64,000 nt of DNA from Epiperipatus broadwayi (taxonomy: Eukaryota > Onychophora > Udeonychophora > Euonychophora > Peripatidae), in assembly GCA_028023455.1 (NCBI GenBank), contig JAQFVV010006221.1, forward strand, positions 6,863,011 to 6,927,010. Direction: 5' to 3'. Positions 59,976-64,000 of the stretch are shown one piece after another; position 1 is the first letter of the stretch, and every line of letters starts with the position of its first letter. A program made the position numbers and the translations under genes. The notes under the pieces are model-generated. The model did no database searches and was not told the DNA's origin. It saw only the letters and a program-made list of their open reading frames with translations.

Positions 59976-61348
59976 AATATCAACAAATTAAAAATCCTTC
60001 TCCTTTTTCTTTTCAAAAACTTTATTTTCTAATATCAATACTGAACATATATATATATATAATACAAAACTCGAACATTTCAATTGTTTTTATCTTCATA
60101 CAGTCATTTTCAAGGATCTGCAACAACAATATGAAATACATATTTATAAATAAACTTCAATTACATAAATACCTTCATCTTACATTAACATAAACAGTAA
60201 CAAACATATTAAACTGACATAATTATATTTTACTTACTTCTCTCTCTCACTGCTATTTTTTATATTACTCTTTCTTTTACATTATTTAATTACAAATCTG
60301 TCTTAAAATCATCCAATAAACTTTTTATACAAATTTAAAAACCAACCCTAATTTTAAATAATCTCCCCCTTTTTTAAATCTTATCTAAAACCCATCTCAA
60401 ATCTACATTCCTAAACTATAGCTTTAAATGAATATAAAACAAATATAAACATCTTTTTTTTATACAAAAAAAAGTTTTAACAATTTACCTAAACCTATTT
60501 AAACATTCATTTTAATTATACATTATTTTAGATTCCGTATCTACTCCATTAATTCTATTTCAAATAGGATTATATTTTTTTAGGTAAAAATATATCTTTA
60601 CCATCCTTTCTCTGTAATTTGTAACCCTTTCCAACATTTTAATATTAAATTCTTTATGACCTAAAACTTTACAATGTATGTAAATATTTGAATTTTTGTC
60701 ATATAAATGTTGTCTAAGTCTAGTTTTTAATGTATTATTTGTTGTACCAATATATGAAATCTTTTCCCCCCCTCTCTTACAATTTAAACAATCAATTAAA
60801 TAAATAATGTATAATTAAAATGAATGTTTAAATAGATTTAGGTAAATTTTTAAAAGTTTTTTTTTGTATAAAAAAAGATGTTTATATTTGTTTATATTCA
60901 TTTAAAGCTATAGTTTATGAATGTAGTTTTGAGATGGGTTTTAGATAAGATTTAAAAAAAGAGGGAGGTTATTTGAAATTAGGGTTGGTTTTTAAATTTG
61001 TATAACAAGTTTCTTGGATGATTCTAAGATAGATTTGTAATTAAATAATGTAAAAGAAAGAGTAATATAAAAAATAGCAGTGGGAGAGAGATGTAAGTAA
61101 AATATAATTATGTCTGTTTAATATATTTGTTACTGTTTATGTTAATGTAAGATGAAGGTATTTATGTAATTGAGGTTTATTTATAAATATGTATTTCATA
61201 TTGTTGTTGCAGATCCTTGAAAATGACTGTATGAAGATAAAAACAGTTGAAACATTGGAGTTTTGTATTATATATATGTTCAGTATTGATATTAGAAAAT
61301 AAAGTTTTTGAAAAGAAAAAGAAGAAGGATTTTTAATTTGCTGATATT
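59976..61348 (-). mobile_element. 5'-truncated Penelope-like element with inverted long terminal repeats
   Basis: 59976-60532 and 60796-61348 are inverted repeats of ~550 bases at roughly 90% identity or better by eye. Between and overlapping the right arm is the C-terminal GIY-YIG endonuclease of a Penelope-like element (60560-60814, -). On the - strand the left arm is the 3' UTR following the stop, with AATAAAG near its end; the right arm is an inverted copy of that UTR joined to the truncated 5' side. Such inverted pLTR-like copies are a known habit of Penelope elements. The arms contain CCTTGAAAATGACTGTATGA and GTTGAAAC. Confidence 0.88.
60560..60814 (-). pseudogene. GIY-YIG endonuclease fragment of Penelope-like element
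   Basis: 84 codons ending at TGA 60560-60562. YLIDCLNCKRGGEKISYIGT is the YLI...YIG(T/Q)T core with the Penelope-specific CX2C just upstream. NTLKTRLRQHLYDKN holds the conserved Arg and His. IHCKVLGHKEFNIKMLERV and YRERMVKIYFYLKKYNPI close the domain. Reverse transcriptase is absent, so this is a 3' remnant. Penelope elements reverse transcribe from a free 3' end, and the GIY-YIG domain makes that nick in endonuclease-bearing groups. Confidence 0.9.
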
Positions 61349-64000
61349 TTTGTAGAACATATATATTTTAAAAGAAAAAGTGATTGTACGTTTGCTGTGT
61401 TATAATATATATGATTATTTGTAATGTCATGATACTTGAATTCCAGAAATGATGGACTGACTTTTGACTGACATTTTTTGGAAGTGGTCATCCTTGTAAT
61501 ATATTAAACCATTTTAGAATTTTATATTAGATTATAGACTGTTCTCTTTTTTTCTACCAATCAATGAACCATTACAATTTTTCATTAAATGGTGCATAGA
61601 TATTGTTTCTTGTTAAGTGCTTGATAAAATATGCTGTAGTCCATATTTACAACATAGTTATTTTAAGAAATAAATTAATACTACTTTCAATTTAAAATGA
61701 AAGAAAACCAAGTTCAGTATATATCTTTTAATTAATAAGCATATTTCCTGTAAGGTGTCTGTTTTAATTTTTTTATCTTAATCCAAAAGCTTACTTAATT
61801 TGTGGTCAGTGTTATAGTAAATCCCATTGCCAAATGAGGAGAGAAAAAAAAGAAACAATTTTGTGATCTTAATTTTTTTTAAAAAAAAAGATTACATAGA
61901 ATTGTTGAATAAAGATAAGAAATCACTGAATAAGCTGACCTGTATTTTAAACAAGGGAAATAAAAAGTGTTGTGGATTAGTTAGAAACATAAATTATAGT
62001 TTTGATTTATAATTTTAATTATTGATGTATAAAAAAAATTGTACCATCACAAAAATAAACTTATTCAATATTTTAAAAGTTTATACTATTTCTAAAAAAA
62101 TAAATTTATGTAGTATACAAAATATATATACTAATTATGGATAGTAAAATTAATGTTTATTAAAAATTTCCACATAGTTTGGGTGCATTAAAAAACAAGA
62201 GATTTATGAGAAAGATGGGCAGATGATATATTGTTTCTATTTGCTTGTGATGTTTTGAAATTACCCTGCCCAGCAGTTGCACTTTCAATTAATAAATCAA
62301 AATTTAGAAATTTGTTATTTTTAATTTATTTATTTAATTTTTTTTTTTTTTTTGGAATTGCATGTAATTGGAAACATATTTTTGCCTAGAGCAAATATAG
62401 ATAGACTATTGCATTTCTTATCTGATGGATTAATTATTGTGGGTTAATTATTAATAATAATCATATCTTCTATTTTTTTGCCATATATTTTAAAATTATT
62501 TGCTATCATTGTTATAATTTTTGTCTTTGTTTATAATCTATTTTTATTTTATACTTTGACTTTTTTATAACTAACTTTCTTCAGATTTTTAATTTCAGTT
62601 ATTATTAAGTATAATGTTATCAGTATATAATATTGTTTTATTCTTTTAATCAATGAATCACTCATTTTTATTAAATGATAACGTTCACACACACAAAAAA
62701 AAAACCTTCAAAAGAACAATGCTAATTTATTTAAATTTAATTCTTTCAAAAGTTAATCTTGTTCTCTTTCTAAACTTGACTTAGCTCTATTACATGATTA
62801 ATAATTTTAGACAATTATTTTTTTAATATCAGCTAGATTATTTATTAGGTATTATTTATTATTACAGTAGTTTCTCAGGAAATTAGTTTGTTATTTGGAA
62901 TCAAGCTTTTTTTTTTCTTCAATTTTTAGTATATATAAAATCCAATTTTAACCTTGTATTGAATAATACCATTATATCTGAGAAGTACATGTGTCTACTC
63001 TTCATTTATTAGATGTTATATAGAATTTCATCTAATCAATAATTTAGCTTTATGTTCTTTCACATTTTTTTGAATCGCTGTTCCATTGCAGAAATATGTA
63101 TATATAGTATCAGATGGAATGTGAGTTGGAATATGAGAAGGTAAGATTTTGATTTGTTTTGTGTTACTTTGCATTTGAGAAGTTTATCTTGGCAAGGAAA
63201 TCACATTGGTAGTAGATTTGTAATTAATTTGGTTACCAATTTGATTGTGAATAGGGTAGTGTGTATACATATGTGATTTATTTACTATGTCAGTGTATTG
63301 ACATTATTGATTTTAACATATATTCTTTGTAATTATACTCTGTGATAATCCAAAAGTAATTCTAATTTGGGAAGTCACAATTACTGCCCTTGCTCAAATA
63401 CTATATTATTTTTACGATTGATTTATTTTAAATAATTGTTTTATTTTGTTACTACTTTAATATTACATCAAAAATGTTATAATTTTGTTATTCAACCCAT
63501 ATAGGATGATGATTATTAACTGATACTAATCTTTCACAATTATAATTCATTATCTTTATTTCAATAATTTAATTCCATGACAAAGGCTTAAAAATTTATA
63601 GTTTATCTCTAAAAATAATCTACTTTTTAGGAATTACTTGATCAAAATACATATAAGTATGTACCATTTTATAGTCATTGTCAATTAATTACATTTTTAG
63701 TTATTATAACAATAACTGATCTTTAACTGTAATTATAAATACTAGTTACATAGTTTTTGAGTCTATTTATACTTGAGAATTAGCTTGTTTTTGTCAATAT
63801 TCTTTACTTTTTGTTAGTTTTGGAATGTTGAGCTTTTGGACACCATATAACACTAAGTATATTGACTTTTTCTTTTTTCACTGGAATGCTATTTTTTTTA
63901 AATACAATTCCTTATCTTTAATAGTCTGCACCTTTAATTCTTTCTCAAAATGGAGTTTTTTAATTTCATTTTAAAATGGGTACCATTTGTATGTACAATC
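61349..64000. other. AT-rich DNA, no further exon recognised
   Basis: Presumably the next intron of the boule-like gene. Open frame 61827-62012 is low complexity. A splice-like segment near 63094-63141 was rejected. Confidence 0.5.

Noticed and set aside
61200-61262. Hammerhead-like words (ACTGTATGAAG...GTTGAAAC) in the Penelope arms
   Set aside because: CUGANGA is interrupted by an extra base and no stem I or stem II can be drawn, so I do not call a ribozyme there.
63094-63141. Possible next boule exon between CATTGCAG and GTAAGATT
   Set aside because: The phase required after the 58378-58437 exon (0) meets TGA; the other open frame has no resemblance to Boule C-termini.
1-64000. CRISPR arrays, bacterial operons or phage genes
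   Set aside because: No spaced short repeats or prokaryotic genes; introns, LINEs and SINEs show animal nuclear DNA.

Overview
The window is very AT-rich animal DNA that looks like the inside of one large, intron-rich gene filled with transposons. The only host coding sequence I can support is two short exons on the + strand, 24860-24914 and 58378-58437. They encode YGFVTFENEEDARKIQKE and SDSLVFKERKLNIGPAIRKQ, the second half of the RNA-recognition motif of a Boule/DAZ-family germline RNA-binding protein. Both have good splice sites and matching phase 0. About 33.5 kb of intron lies between them. Other exons of the gene were not found. Boule is metazoan-specific. The RTE, Penelope, esterase-type LINE, mariner and tRNA-SINE content suits an invertebrate, perhaps a lophotrochozoan, but the species cannot be fixed from this sequence.

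Layout. 1-24859 (upstream intron or flank): mostly featureless AT-rich DNA. It holds a decayed RTE retrotransposon (about 9.2-11.0 kb), a foldback element (6.4 kb), a TIR element (14.72-15.87 kb), SINE fragments, and a multi-copy repeat at 14.2, 18.5-19.3 and 23.3 kb that carries type I hammerhead-ribozyme motifs and is inserted with target-site duplications. This repeat looks like an animal retrozyme. At 19.8-22.8 kb direct and inverted repeats surround a 5'-truncated RTE.

24915-58377 (giant intron): a tandem 300-bp repeat (26 kb), foldback elements and MITEs (24.0, 26.5, 41.2, 41.6 kb), and a mariner remnant nested in a second TIR element (32.5-33.5 kb). It also holds a LINE with Asn/Ser/Thr-rich, zinc-knuckle ORF1 (34.7-41.1 kb), a near-complete RTE (42.5-45.4 kb), an RTE fragment (46.0-47.1 kb) and tRNA-SINEs (48 kb). 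At 50.23-57.54 kb there is a nest: a TIR element of the same family as the 14.7-kb one, split by a BovB/RTE-X-like fragment with a 14-bp target duplication and by a CR1/L2-type LINE whose ORF1 has PHD and SGNH-esterase parts.

58438-64000: another TIR element (58.55-59.89 kb), then a 5'-truncated Penelope-like element whose GIY-YIG endonuclease end lies between two ~550-bp inverted repeats (59.98-61.35 kb), then featureless AT-rich DNA.

The parts fit together as a transposon community inside a germline gene. The Penelope element is a plausible source of machinery for the hammerhead-bearing repeats, and nearly all LINEs lie antisense to the boule-like gene.
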